Of a stretch of DNA of 64,000 bases, positions 11,851 through 23,199 are shown in pieces. The translations under genes and the position numbers were made by a program. The notes under the pieces were generated by a model that had not been told where the DNA came from, did no database searches, and saw nothing but the letters and a program-made list of their open reading frames with translations. Location of the stretch: NCBI RefSeq assembly GCF_963678635.1, contig NC_087065.1, forward strand, positions 8,205,209-8,269,208, in the 5' to 3' direction. The first letter of the stretch is position 1; every line of letters begins with the position of its first letter. The DNA is from Symsagittifera roscoffensis (Eukaryota > Xenacoelomorpha > Acoela > Convolutidae).

Positions 11851-12339
11851 GGATAGAGACCTCAGTAACAGAGGACGACACTCGACTAAGAAAGAGAAAT
11901 CAGGCAGTGTGATCAGATCAGAACAGAGCAAACGGAGGAAGGTGGTCTATTTGGTCAAACGGGTATCGTTAAAATCCATTTTACATTACAGGAAATAAGT
12001 GTAAAATTGAAAAAACGAGTACCCACTGTTTTAAGGACACATTTTTACTTGAGCAGAGCTTGGAAACAGGTTCTACGGTTTTATCTCGAAAGGTTTAGCA
12101 CCCATCGCGGTTAGGGTAATTTTTGGCTCAAGGGGGGCTATATTGGGGGGAGGTTAGCAGGGGGGCTGATTAAGTTAGATGTTGGTGGTTGAAAATTGTA
12201 AAAAAAAAGGGGGCTTTCTTATAGTAACTAAAAAATCGATATCGTCGATTTAGTTATATTAGAACAACTGAGTCGAAGACTCACAACAAGAGTAGCAGCG
12301 CGAAGTTACTCGAAAGCGAACTCGTATTAAGGTAGGGAA

Positions 12340-12690
12340 TGTACCAACACTAGAGCGAAGGGTCCCAATACCCTAACGAACGGTACCATTACTTGAGCGA
12401 AAGGTCCCAGGACAGCACTGAGGTATCCTGGGACAGAACAGAAGGGTCTCAAGACTATACCAGGGGTTACCAGAGCTCGAGCGAAGGGTCCCAGGACAGT
12501 ACCGAAGGGTCATAGGACAAAACCGAAGGGACCCAGGACAGTACCAAATGGTACTAGGACAAGAACAAGGAGTCCCGGCACTAAGAGCTAAGGGTCCCAA
12601 GACCCAAGGGAAGGATCTCAGGAATAGAGCGAAGGGTCCCAAGATCCTACCAGAAGATCCAAAGACCTGATCAAAAAGTCCCAATACTTA
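12340..12690 (+). repeat. Degenerate ~21-bp minisatellite in leader (copy 2)
   Basis: About fifteen imperfect repeats of a unit like GCGAAGGGTCCCAGGACAGTAC, with a period of 20-22 bp. The related but shorter-period array of copy 3 (57716-58320) shares the TCCCA/GGGAC core. It has no convincing coding potential. Confidence 0.75.
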
Positions 12691-12943
12691 GTTTCGGTCT
12701 ACAACTTTAGGAGAGACGAATTCGACTGGGTTTTAATAAATAATAGATTAGGAATTTTTCTTATAACTTCAATTAGATTTTGCATTAGGAACTTGTATTT
12801 ATATTAGAATTGTAGATAAAGAAACCTGTTTATAAAAATTTTGAAGAAAACAAGAACATTTCTAGCAGAAGGTAAAAGGGATATGACTTAAGCAAAATCA
12901 AACCTCGTCGCAACGGAAACTAACACCAACAAATCCGAGAGTA

Positions 12944-14802
12944 ATGAGAAAGAGTTTTTCAGTGAACATGGTCAATACAAGAAGCAACAAGGAACAGAAG
13001 GCCAAAGAGAAAGTGACGGAAGAACCGACTATACCGGCTAGACATTCCAATCTTGAGACACCATATCAGAGTATAGACGACGGAATCAACACCCATGCCA
13101 AACGTAGAAGAACAAGAGAAGAAAACAATAGAGTTGTCACCAATAGGCAATGTAGACGAAATAACAAACAACACACCGGGAACGATAAAAGACGATTCTC
13201 AAACAAAAAGAACGTCGTTCACAGAAAAGATTGCAGCGATGGTCAGAAAGAAAGCAAATGAGAAAGAGGAGGGAATACCAGCGATCGAGAAAAGCAAAAT
13301 GTTTGGAACAGTTTCTGCAATAACGGCAGCAGCTAAACAAGATAAAGAACAGGTCACACAAGAAGCAACGGCCAACCAAGACAAACAAACTATGGGAACA
13401 AAAACAATTTCGCTTGTTCTGGGTAACTTGATGTCAAAGTTGGAACAAATCGACAAAAAGCTGAAATGCACCGAAGAACACCCCCAAGAGCTGAAAAAGG
13501 AAGTACGACACAACAAGAATGAGAACATAGACAATGACTATGTCCTGGCAAGGGCGACATAAAAAAAGCTGCAACAGATGGCGGACAAAGTAGAAACGAC
13601 CGACAAAGTGCGAAGCAGAATATTCTGGAGCCGTACAGTCCCAATTGGATGTATTCTTGAGAAATTCTATAGACTAAGGTAAATTAGTAGCGGACAAGCC
13701 ATCTGGAACCTGGATTGACTTCGTAGAACCACAACGAAAGAAACAGGAATCTACACCGTTACCCCAGATTGATAAAATTGGACTGAAGTGTGTGGTGGCA
13801 AAGAAGGAGGAGGAGCGTGACACTGCAGACAAGATCTTCGAGATACTATTGAATCGATTTGGATCGGGTATGAAGGGTCATCAGGCGATGAAGAGGCTCG
13901 AAAAAAGAAGAAAAAGAGATGACGAGTCGGTTGATTGATTTCTGGATAATCTTGGGAGCTTGAGGAGGAGAAGTAATCCAGCGGAATCGACCAACAGAAG
14001 AAACTGCTTCAAAGTTTATCGACGGAGTGAGGACTGATGACATGAGAACGATGTTGGCAACATATTACACGCTATCGAAGGATAACGCACCAACCCCAGA
14101 AGAGATGAGGCAAAAGTCAAGAGAGTATACGTTATTGAAACCAAAGAATTATTCGTTCTCAGAAAACAGAAAAATGCAAGTGGGGAGCCAACAACAAACG
14201 TCGTCATGGTACAAAGCTATAGACGACATAGACAAACGAAGGTCATGAGCAAACTGCGAATCAACGGACCATCAAGTAGCGGTTGTACAACATACAAGCA
14301 AGGTATGAAAAGCTTGGGATATGCGCCAGACGAAGAAGACATGAGTCAAACGAAAGAACACGAATTTACAGTGGTTTGATTATCAACAAAGGCGCGAGGT
14401 TCTTTTTCTGCAATCAGGAGGGCCATTTCAGGATAGATTGTCCCCTATTTTGGGAGGCAGTGAAAAATCAAGGTCACCCGAAACATAAATTGGTATTGGC
14501 AGCGGTACAGAACACAAGGAACAGACAAGCTGAAAATGACCTGCAGAGCAAAGAGGCAGCAAATGGTGAGTTACCAATGAAGACAGTAAAGGCCGTAGCA
14601 CAAGTCAAAGATGTCGTAGGGGCTGAGACAAGGAGTCCACTAGTGAGAAATTATGAGAAAGCAGATGCAGAGGCTATCATCAGAGTGAAGCAAGACTTGG
14701 CAACCAAAGAGATCGAGCAACGGTTAAAACATGAGATGAATGATGAGACAAAAGATGAATGAGACACTCTGAGGCCAGAACCAGAGACCGGAGAAAACTT
14801 TA
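12944..14802 (+). pseudogene. Gag region, broken and internally deleted (copy 2)
   Basis: The first segments (12944-13261 and 13095-13562) match the acidic and coiled-coil N-terminus of copy 3 in two frames. Near 13775 the alignment jumps from about residue 345 to about residue 475 of copy 3, a deletion of roughly 125 codons including the first part of the gag core. The core continues (CVVAKKEEERDTADKIFEIL, 13788 onward) with a stop near 13936 and shifts near 14005. The first zinc knuckle has TGA for its first Cys (near 14246). The second (CFFCNQEGHFRIDC) is intact at ~14408. Confidence 0.85.
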
Positions 14803-16265
14803 GTGAACAGGATTAATTGCAATACCTTGAAGATGGTGACCGGCAAACCATTTGGCATCACGGAGATTGGAGCGAGAATCATGTCAAAAATCACAGTGGG
14901 TGGTCAGGAAGTAACGAGAAACCTGAGTGAACCAAGTGATCAAACATTGATGCAAATTGATGTATATGCAGATTACTTGAGAACAATAACCCCGCAAACC
15001 CCTTCAAGATCACTGAGAGCATTACTCACGAGAGGTGCTGGCAAGTCAATTCGCATAGACAGCAGATACACGGAAGCATATGGCCCGCACGAGGTCATGT
15101 TGAAAATAGGTGGAATAAACATCTATACAAAGACGATAACATTTGAGGAGGATCTAGCGTGACAAATCTATGTTGGCAGAGAAGAACTAAAAGTGAGGTC
15201 CATTGAGCACTGCGCAATGCTGGAAGAGGATGCCATGCATCTGGGAACGGAAGCAGACGTATCTGCACATGTATTGGACATAAGAGGGAAGAAGACGCAA
15301 CTGCGAGGGTTGTTGGACACGGGAGCCGTCTTGAGGGTAATATCAATTGAAATTTGGAGAAAAATGGGATTCGACAAAGACGATTTGATTGACTCAAGAT
15401 TACGGCTGTAACAAGGGGGCGCTTCGGGTTCTAAGTAGGACACCTATAATAGCCCTAAACCTGGGGGAACGCAATTTGTGGATGAGGCTTCTGGTGGTGG
15501 AGAATCTAGATGAGTCTGACCAATTTATTTTAGGCAGAGATTCCGTCAGGAAATTTGATGTAACAAATGATCTTAACAATTCGATGTTCAGGATTCGAAA
15601 TCCGGAAAGGAAGTACGTAATTAAACCGGTAAATTCGATAATAGCGAATGAAAATAAGGCTCCAGTTTTCTTGAGTAGGAGGGTAAGGCTGAAAGCGAAT
15701 GAGGCGGCAAAGATACGTTTGCGGATGAAAAACTATAATGAACTAAGTGACAATAAACAAGAGTGTATAGTACCAAACCCCAACAGTCAAATGGCTGCTA
15801 TTTTAGGAAGTTCTTTCTCGATAACCAAGAGTGGCCTCTGCGTCAGTGTCTTGTTGAATACTCTTAATATACCAATCACAAACTAGAGGAAGCTGGGATA
15901 CGCACTGCCCGTGAAAAATAGTTGTGAAATGACTAAAAGAAAATGAAGTCCTTGATTGCCCGAATCATAGGGATAAAATTTGTATTTTGAGAAGATTGAA
16001 GAAAATAAAATGTTTATCAGGTCTTGTGAAGTCACTTAAGTCAGAGACAGACAATGGATTTTCGAGCTGTTCGAATTTTCCAGAAAGACCCACACTAGAG
16101 GAATCGGAAATGGTTAACCAGTTTTACCAGAAATTGAACACATAAGGGGAAAAATAACAGACGAACAGCTCGAAGCCATCAAAGATGTTCAAGTTAGGAA
16201 TCATGATGCTTATTCGAGACAAAAGGCAGACATTGGATGCTGCAACTTCGTTGAACATGAAATAG
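14803..16265 (+). pseudogene. Protease region (copy 2)
   Basis: The segments 14803-15162, 15193-15411 and 15389-15886 match residues ~820-1180 of copy 3. The protease active site reads GLLDTGAVLRVIS (15310-15350), so Asp-Thr-Gly is kept, and LDESDQFILGRDSV follows. A TGA after EEDLA and a frameshift near 15405 break the frame. The linker to RT (15890-16265) is full of frame changes. Confidence 0.8.
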
Positions 16266-17440
16266 AGCTAGAGTCGGCGGTACCGCAAAGGGAGGGGCGA
16301 GGTGAGGCGTATGACCCCAAACAAATCGGATGCATGTAGAAAAGAGACCCCACTAGAGTATGAGATGATAGAACCATCCAAATCACCGTGGGTGTGTGGA
16401 GTAGTGATGGCTAAAAAGAAAGGAGACCAAGTTAGGTTTTGTTGTGACTTTCGATATCTGAACTCCGTCGCGGTGAAAAATGCCAACCCATACCTAGGAT
16501 AGATGAGAGTCTTTCAAAATTAGGTGACGCAAAACTTTTTACAACTCTTGACAACCACCTTCCAACGACTGATGGCACAGGTGCTGACAAGCGTAGCGAA
16601 GAAGTACGGCAATTTAAAAATGTGCTACGTGGATTACGTGGTGATTGCAACACCTTGTCCATCCTGGAGCCCCCTGGAACACCCTAGAGTACCGCATTGA
16701 ACGACTGGACGAGGTGTTCGCTGGCATGAAGAGAGCAGGACTGAAATGCAAGCCATCGAAGTGTGAGATTCTCAAGGGCTCAATTAAATACCTGGGGAGA
16801 ATGGTAAACAAACATGGCATTAGACCAGACCTGGACGCGGTAGAGGCAGTGCTGACTGAGAAATAGCCAAAAACAGAACACCAGTTGATGAGCTTCTTGG
16901 GTTTTGCAATTTACTGCAGGGAGTTCCTCACGGGCGATGCGGACAAAGTATATCTAATGCAACAACTCATGAGGCACAAGGGAAAGAAATTCATGTAGAA
17001 TAACGCGGCTGAAGAGTCATTTCAAAGATTAGAGAAAGAATTATGTGAAGCACATGTGCTAGGCATGCCGACAGAGAAGGGGATGGGATGTACGTGCTGG
17101 ATATCGATGCATCGGTAGTAGTGATCTCGGGCATACTCCATCAAGAACAAAAGTGGAACGGAAAAACAGACTTGAGACCGATCGCCTACGGGAGCAAAGT
17201 CTTGAGTGATACGGAAATGAAGTACGGAGCACCCAAGGAGGAGATGTTTGCCGTCGTCACTTTTGTGGAAAAATACAGGACATACCTGGGTAGCGAATCA
17301 TTCAAGCTACGGCTTTACAACAGAGCACTCAGCTGGTTGAAAACGTATTCAATGGACCCGAGTTACATCGGGAGATGGATACTGCGGCTGGATGGTTATA
17401 ATATGATCATTGAACACAGAACGACGGACTAGCACCAAAA
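16266..17440 (+). pseudogene. RT and RNase H with deleted catalytic segment (copy 2)
   Basis: The RT N-terminal part is seen at 16302-16502 (CCDFRYLNSVAVKNA). At ~16548, FTTLD is joined directly to TTFQRLMA, removing about 40 residues that include the first catalytic Asp region and the PFGLCNA box. The active-site motif further on reads CYVDYVV: the second catalytic Asp is Tyr. The RNase H segment 17088-17432 keeps LDIDASVVVISGIL. This RT cannot be active. Confidence 0.85.
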
Positions 17441-18690
17441 TGCTGACACCTTGAGCAAGAAGACGGAATTCTACGAGAGACAGGAGCAGAGGGAGGCTGA
17501 TAGACCGGAGATCAAAGAAGGCTTTTTTTTATGGACAAGGAAACATATGACCATATGACACCCTACCGCTCAAAAGATGGCTAGATATCACAGGAAAACC
17601 GATAGAGGATCATCCCGAATTACCAATTGAACATCAAGCAAAACAAATTCTCAAAAGAAGTTTAGGGATGATAATGGAAAAAATGCTCAAGTCCAAGATA
17701 GTGAGGGAAACGCTGAAGTCAAAAGGCTACCGCCTCGACGAAATGGAAACAGGAAAGGTGACGGTAGGAGAGGATCTAAGGAAACTACTCGAGAGACTAG
17801 CAGATGACAAACCTGTGGTCTCAGAAAGTGGTAAAGACAGACAGAAGTCACCATGTTGAGATGAGGGGAAGTGAAACATGACGCAGACTTGATGAAAAGC
17901 AGGGAGCCAGTGAACAGGGAGGTTGTGCGGACACTAGTCGAGAGAATCCCTGAACAAGTACTCAGACGGACGACGAGAACAAACAAGAGAGTGTCGTTCA
18001 AGGAGGAAGTTGAACACCTTGGACTAGATCAAGAGTCTGGGGAGTGGCCGCAACCAGGAAGAGATGGCGAGGAAGAGAATTTTTCCGGGGAGCCGGAAGA
18101 TTGGGATGATGGTTCGGAGGAGAGTGACGATGAGCAAGACAGTCTTTGCACAATATTAGCTGAAGAAAAAATTAGGTAACAGGACAGGGAATTGCAAACA
18201 ATCCCTTCGTCAGGGACGTGTAACCTGGAACATCATGACGCGTATGGAGGGGAAGAGCTTGAAAAAATATCAGTGTCAAGAAAACCATTCAGGGAGCTAT
18301 CTTATAAATCGAACATCAGGACAAATCTAGAACCAGAAGACGACATAGAGATCTTGAGAAGGATAGTTTGTGTCAAGCTTAAAGACGACATCCACAATCC
18401 TGGAGAGCTGAACGGTCAAATGATGGCATTGAAGGAACACGTCAAAGCGAGGTATAGGCTGTCGGATCTGATACGAGCACAGATGAATGATAAAATGACG
18501 ACTAACCTCTCAAAATGGGTTCGGACGGGAGCAAAAGAGAGGGGATACCTGGAAGAGGATAGTTACAAGATCTTGAGCCAGTTCTACAAAGAGAGAAAAG
18601 AATTCCTCTATCACACAGCTAATGGCTTGGTAGCATGTAAGAGAAAAAACGAAAAAGAATTCTACACAACCATAACCTCATCATAATACC
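17441..18690 (+). pseudogene. Pol linker before integrase (copy 2)
   Basis: This is collinear with residues ~1740-2150 of copy 3 through the segments 17668-17859, 17871-18179 and 18192-18686. It is acidic and lysine-rich, predicted mostly disordered, with no named domain. Conserved islands include ELEKISVSRKPFRELS and EPEDDIEILRRIVCVKLKDD. In this family the ~400-residue linker between RNase H and integrase is unusually long. Confidence 0.7.
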
Positions 18691-19905
18691 TCAGCTATAC
18701 CAAACAGAATTGTTGTTCAGATCGTTTGACCAAATGGGACATCAGGGGATAGACAAGTTACAACAAAGAATACTACACAGATTTGGTTGGCCAGGGCTGC
18801 GGAAGGCTTGGGTGAACGCATGTCTGTCGTGCTTGCAGGTGAAGGATACTAGGAAAAGTGGAAAGCTCGGAGTTTAACGAGGTCGTGCAGATAGACCATC
18901 AGAAGATCTGCATGAACGACTCGGGATATAACCAGATACTAGTAATTATAGATCCTTTGACGAAACTGGCAGAAGCGGTACCATGTCAGACGGCATCGGC
19001 GGAAGAAACTTGTGATCACTTGATAACGCTCTGAAATCACGATATGGTTGTCCAATGAATTTCCAATCAGACAATAGGAAGGTATTCGTGGGGGACCTGA
19101 CAAAAAAAATAATGAGAAGATCCCACATTGCACAGGCTCATTCAACGACCTATCATCCACAAACGAATGGATTAGTGAAGAGACAGAATAGAACACTAGT
19201 GAATATGCTGCGGGTGTATTGTTCGAGATATATGAATGACTGGGACAAGTATCTGCCACAGGTGGTGGGGGCTTACAACAGTACGCAACACTCAACAACG
19301 GGGATTAGTCGTTTCATGATGTTAACAAGTAGAGAGAGAGAGAGAGAGAGAGAGAAAAAGCGATGCCCCTGACCTTCTTCTATCCGGAGTAAGAGGGAAA
19401 GAAGACGCCGCCTCAGGCATATGTGAAGGAAGCAGTCAGGACAGAACAGGAACTGAACGAGCTGTGCAGAAGAAACACAGCAGAGGCACAGATGAGACAG
19501 CGGAAGAATTACGATGAAAAAGTACTTCAAGCGAAGCCGTATGCTGTGGGACAAAACACCTGGGTGTTCCAAAACATCATACCTCCAAAAGGGACGAAGA
19601 AACTATTGAAGAAATGGAGAGGGCCGTTCATGATAACAGAATTTCACCAGCAGGGTCGGTTCTATCGCTTGAGTACAGGGCGTGCGGCGCACTACGAAAA
19701 CCTGAAACCTCACGTCTCATCGCCGGAAGATTGTTGCGTAGCACAGAATATGGAAGGACTCGAGTATCTACTGGTAGAACCAGCATGTGAAGTGAACGAG
19801 AAAGGAACCGGAGAGAAAAATGATGGCAAACAGAACGTGAGCATGGATGACAACGAAAAGATAGAAGTAGATTCGGCCGAGGGGTCTTTCGCCGAGGAAG
19901 ATTAG
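18690..19905 (+). pseudogene. Integrase, broken (copy 2)
   Basis: The zinc-binding region (18690-18840) is followed by the core. NDSGYNQILVII is near 18915, and QSDNRKVF carries the second catalytic Asp (19055 segment). The Glu box reads GLVKRQNR: Glu is replaced by Lys, so the catalytic triad is lost. A (GA)n tract interrupts the segment after LTSRER. The C-terminal KKWRGPF module is intact in 19423-19905. Confidence 0.85.
19331..19355 (+). repeat. (GA)n microsatellite
   Basis: About twelve GA dinucleotides inside the integrase reading of copy 2, where copy 3 has a single RERA. It arose by expansion of an AGAGAG codon run and disrupts the frame. Confidence 0.9.
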
Positions 19906-19906
19906 A

Positions 19907-20992
19907 ATGATCCCGAGCAAAACGAGGTACAAAATGACGGAACCAGATTTACAAAAAAACAGAAGAGATGGGCGTAAGAAAACAGGCATGAGATGCAACA
20001 GCTATGGTGATGACTTCCTGATCGACAAGATTAGGCCTGACGAGATAGGAGAAGAGTTGGTGAAAGCGGGTGATCTGGTAGCCAATGAAGAATGGCAGAT
20101 CATAAACGACAGTGAGCACTCCTTGCAAGAAGATCACACCCTGTCAGAAAAAGATTTGGACCTGGAACAAAGCGAAATTGAAAGAAGGGAAACACAAATC
20201 TGAGGATCCTGGAGTGGATGCACAATCTTGAAGCGGAGGAGAAGGAAGAACGAAGCATCGAACTTATCTGCGAAGAAACATGTGAAATCAGAGAACCCGT
20301 TGTTGCGTTGGACAGCCACTGATCGGCCACTGAAAATACCACCGGATAACTTGAGCCACGTACCATCGACGGGGACGTCGATAAATATTTTTGTCCGGGG
20401 AGTGGGGGTAGGAGTTACCCACACCAAAAACTTAACAATAAAGAAGCTCAGGGAAGTGAGAGAGATCAACGGCCTGGAGCTCGACCAGGAGGGGGCCAAG
20501 CCTACCATTGGAAGACATTTCAAGACGAAGTTCGAGATTCCGAATATATATTCGGATAAGGTTCTGATCACAGACAGTGACTTCATCCTGTCAGACAAGA
20601 CTAGCGCGATCTGCATAACAGCGGACATGAGCTTCAATACCAGACTGGAAGCTGACTTCAATTGTGGAGTTTCTGTTCAGGAAGAGACCAGGGTTGGGGG
20701 AAATGGCAGCACTCCCTCCTTCAGTTTCACAAGTTCCCGGTAAATACCTGTGTTTTTTGGTAACGAGAGTCAGTGAGAGAAACGTGATAGACCCCGAGCA
20801 TGTGGTATTAGCACTGACAAGGTTGAGAGACTTCTTGGTCGAAAGAGGGATACGCGAGGTTTCAATACCGTCTACGATCCAATTTGAGGCAGATTTAACC
20901 CTAGAGAACTATACACTATCCTACACGTGATCTTTGCGGAAACGGAAATAATGGTACACCTACACAAGAAGTATTACTTGAGTATTGCCTGA
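19907..20992 (+). pseudogene. Macro-domain tail of pol (copy 2)
   Basis: At the gag-pol end (GRKKTGMRCNSYGDDFL) there is no stop, so the reading goes straight into a ~330-residue tail. After an acidic stretch come TSINIFVRGVGVG and then a segment resembling the TARG1/OARD1 class of macro domains: SAICITADMSF, GEMAALPPS, KYLCFLVTRV and IREVSIP, ending near KKYYLSIA at 20992. Frameshifts near 20205, 20660 and 20880 break it. The Lys of the TARG1 LITK motif is Arg here, and the glycine loop before the C-terminal helix is not recognisable, so ADP-ribosyl hydrolase activity is doubtful. Confidence 0.65.
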
Positions 20993-21477
20993 GCTCTGGA
21001 TGGACGTGTGGGGTCTTGAGTTAGAGTAAACAAGGGTCCTGTGCTAGGTAAGAGGGGTAGCACGAGTCAGGCAGCTGGGTTTTAATGTGATTGGCATGAC
21101 AATCGAATCTTATATGGTGCTAAAACATAAAATAAATCTGCATGTTTTTAACGTCTAAATTAAATCATTTTAATGGAGTTGTAAGGACAATGTTTGAAAG
21201 GTATTGATGGGGGAGGTCTAGGTTAGCCACGAGTGGGAAATATCTTGGTTTAAAACTGAATTCTATTTTCAGATTGATTTGAAAGCTGAAACGACAACTA
21301 GGTCACAGTTGGTCGAACAAGAGAAAAAAGAAAACTTTAAACAGTTCTTCCTTGATTGTGCCAGCGGAAGACATTTCTTGAGTATTTATTTGGGAAAGAT
21401 AATTCTTGAGTTGGATCAACTAAGGTACTTCTCGAGTTAGTGGTTCCTGAGATCTCGTGAGATAAAGAAAAGCAGCA
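20993..21477 (+). other. Spacer between pol-macro and ORF2 (copy 2)
   Basis: 485 bp without coding signal. It contains several TTGAGT-type motifs (for example 20976, 21015, 21373, 21402) and a splice-acceptor-like sequence at 21261-21272. The equivalent spacer in copy 3 is 48135-48637. Confidence 0.6.
21261..21272 (+). promoter_or_regulatory. Candidate 3' splice site upstream of ORF2 (copy 2)
   Basis: TTCTATTTTCAG precedes ATTGATTTG, 205 nt before the ORF2 ATG. Copy 3 has TTCTGTTTTCAG then ATCAAG, 212 nt before its ORF2 ATG. A pyrimidine tract with CAG kept at the same place in two diverged copies suggests that ORF2 is expressed from a spliced RNA. Confidence 0.45.
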
Positions 21478-22317
21478 ATGGCAGATCGATTCTGGAAGTC
21501 TGTGCCAGCGGCGTTCAAAAAACCCGCACTCGACGATTTATACAAGCGCTTGAGGGACCTCGACTACACGCAAGTGGATGAGAGGCTCGCGGTTATGCTC
21601 AATGCCATCCTGCAACTGGAGGAGCAAGGGGAGTACAGGGAGTCAGCGACTGAAGCCGTGCTGATGGTGGGTTACACCCCGGATGGAATCTCGAATCAGG
21701 AGCAGACCAGATGGCTATCCTGGAATGTGAACGGAGACGTCTGAGGATTTGATCTTGCGAGGAATCACGGAGTATGGCGCGGAGGAATTTCCCTTCCAAC
21801 CAGACCAGAACACAATCAACAAGCAAACCACCATCGACGTTCCGGTCACAACAAACAGAAGAGTCATATCAAGATCTCAGCAGCATGAAAAGAGAGTTAG
21901 TAGGGCCCAATGGGAACGGGACAAGGCCAACCTGGATATGGACCAAGCGGTTCTCGATAGTGATCAAGCCAAACTTGATCGCGACCATTTAATACTTGAG
22001 CGAGACAAGGCGGTTTTTGATCGGGATCTGCTGAGGGCAGAACGGGAGCAAGAACAGAGACTATAAGAAAGTGTCGTAAATTGTGATCAGATAAAGTCAG
22101 AAACAGAACGACTACAGAGGAGGCAGCGAGCAGTCGTCGCGAGTGGTAAGGAGAAAAAGAGGACGACAACTGAGCCAGTAGTGACGAGATCGAGACCAGA
22201 GTCAAGAATGGAGGTGGATGAAGCGCCCAGATCGAAAAGTTTCAACCTGGAACGCGTGGCTCAAGAGCACATGAACGAAGGCTTGGAGGCATGGAAACCA
22301 ACTGAGCCGTCCCTTCC
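21478..22317 (+). pseudogene. ORF2 N-terminus with coiled coil (copy 2)
   Basis: Starts MADRFWKSVPAAFKKPALDD, matching the copy 3 ORF2 start. A first ~85-residue conserved block ends in NQEQTRWLSWNVNGDV. A frameshift near 21743 leads to a coiled coil (21880-22070) built of repeated LDRDQ/LERDK-type heptads, then a basic linker with SRPESRMEVDEAP shared with copy 3. The function is unknown; coiled coils suggest oligomerisation. Confidence 0.7.
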
Positions 22318-23199
22318 ATGAGGAATCTAGAGGCGAATCGAATCAGACCGCTAATGGACATTGCGCTAGCAGGACTGAAATCCAGCTCAACTAGTGGCAG
22401 TCAGTCCGGAACGGGGACATCACACCTCAGGGAGTTGCAGGAAAGATTGCAGGCGAAGGCTTTTGAGAACACTGCGCGTGAGCAACGACCAACCACCTGG
22501 AGAGATCATCCAGTGAGGAGCGTTGTGATCTCGAGCTACAAAAAGAACACTGACGAAATGTACCACCGACATAGTCGAGCGGAGTGGACGGCAGCGCAAC
22601 GAGAGAGAAGAGATGCATTTCATGACGCCGCGTGGGCAGAGTACTTTGTACAACTGAGATTACCCGAAGGCACGATACACTTGATAATAGAGAACAGTCT
22701 CGTCCGGGTCTTGACGAGGATCGAGGCCCATTGGCATGTGGGAGTCTTGAGTTTCTCGGGCGCAGCGATGCCCCAGATGTTGGCGTCCCTGCAGATGCTG
22801 GAGATTGGGAATATATACACGGTTACACTGATGATGGGAACCAACGACGTGTCCAGGGGCGAGTCAAGAAAAATGATGAGGCTACAAGACAGAGTGAGTT
22901 GCATTCTTGAGGAGATAAGCATTTACCTGGAGCCAGCAGTCCTCAACATCTGCACCGTCCCCTACAACATGATGGCCGACCAGAACGCAAGGGAGATGAA
23001 CGAAAGGGTGCGAAATATCAATAAGACAATCAGGCAAATCCAACAAAGAAGTGTGCTGCCATTGAGAGTGCTTGATGTAGCAAGAATGATGGAATTTTCC
23101 CTCCCGGAAGATGCATCCACGAATGATATACACTTCGATAGGCCAAGGGGGCACGGAGTGGCTGAACGGCGTCTTTCAAAGACATGTAAATTTCCTTGA
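22318..23199 (+). pseudogene. ORF2 SGNH-hydrolase domain, nucleophile motif altered (copy 2)
   Basis: A 293-codon open segment collinear with the SGNH domain of copy 3. Block I reads LIIENSLVRV, where copy 3 has LIIGDSLVRV: the Ser is kept but Gly-Asp is lost. Block II (LSFSGAA), block III (MMGTNDVSRG) and block V (NDIHFDRPRG, with Asp and His) are all present. Family knowledge: SGNH/GDSL enzymes are esterases, lipases or acetylhydrolases acting through Ser, Gly, Asn and His. The altered block I may have weakened or abolished activity. Confidence 0.82.

Larger units (their letters stand above)
11200..12943 (+). other. 5' leader of copy 2
   Basis: Non-coding leader. It has the same order of blocks as the other copies: the GGTTCGACTCC-like block, the A-rich tract at 11415-11500 (runs of AAAAAC and GAAAC), the triple 66-bp repeat, the ATAAGTGTAAAATTG block near 11995, then a minisatellite-like stretch (12340-12690) and AT-rich DNA before gag. 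A GTAATTTTTGG sequence at 12116, also present in the other leaders, could serve as a 5' splice site. Confidence 0.65.

Noticed and set aside
11584-11931. Repetitive proteins (LSPVPVKSPSG-type) over the 66-bp leader array
   Set aside because: A tandem repeat whose unit length is a multiple of three in copies 1 and 2 gives open frames by chance; in copy 3 the unit is 70 bp, so the frame is not kept.
21749-22066. Separate small coiled-coil gene in copy 2
   Set aside because: In copy 3 the same coiled coil is continuous with the MADRFWKS start, so this is a frameshifted part of ORF2.
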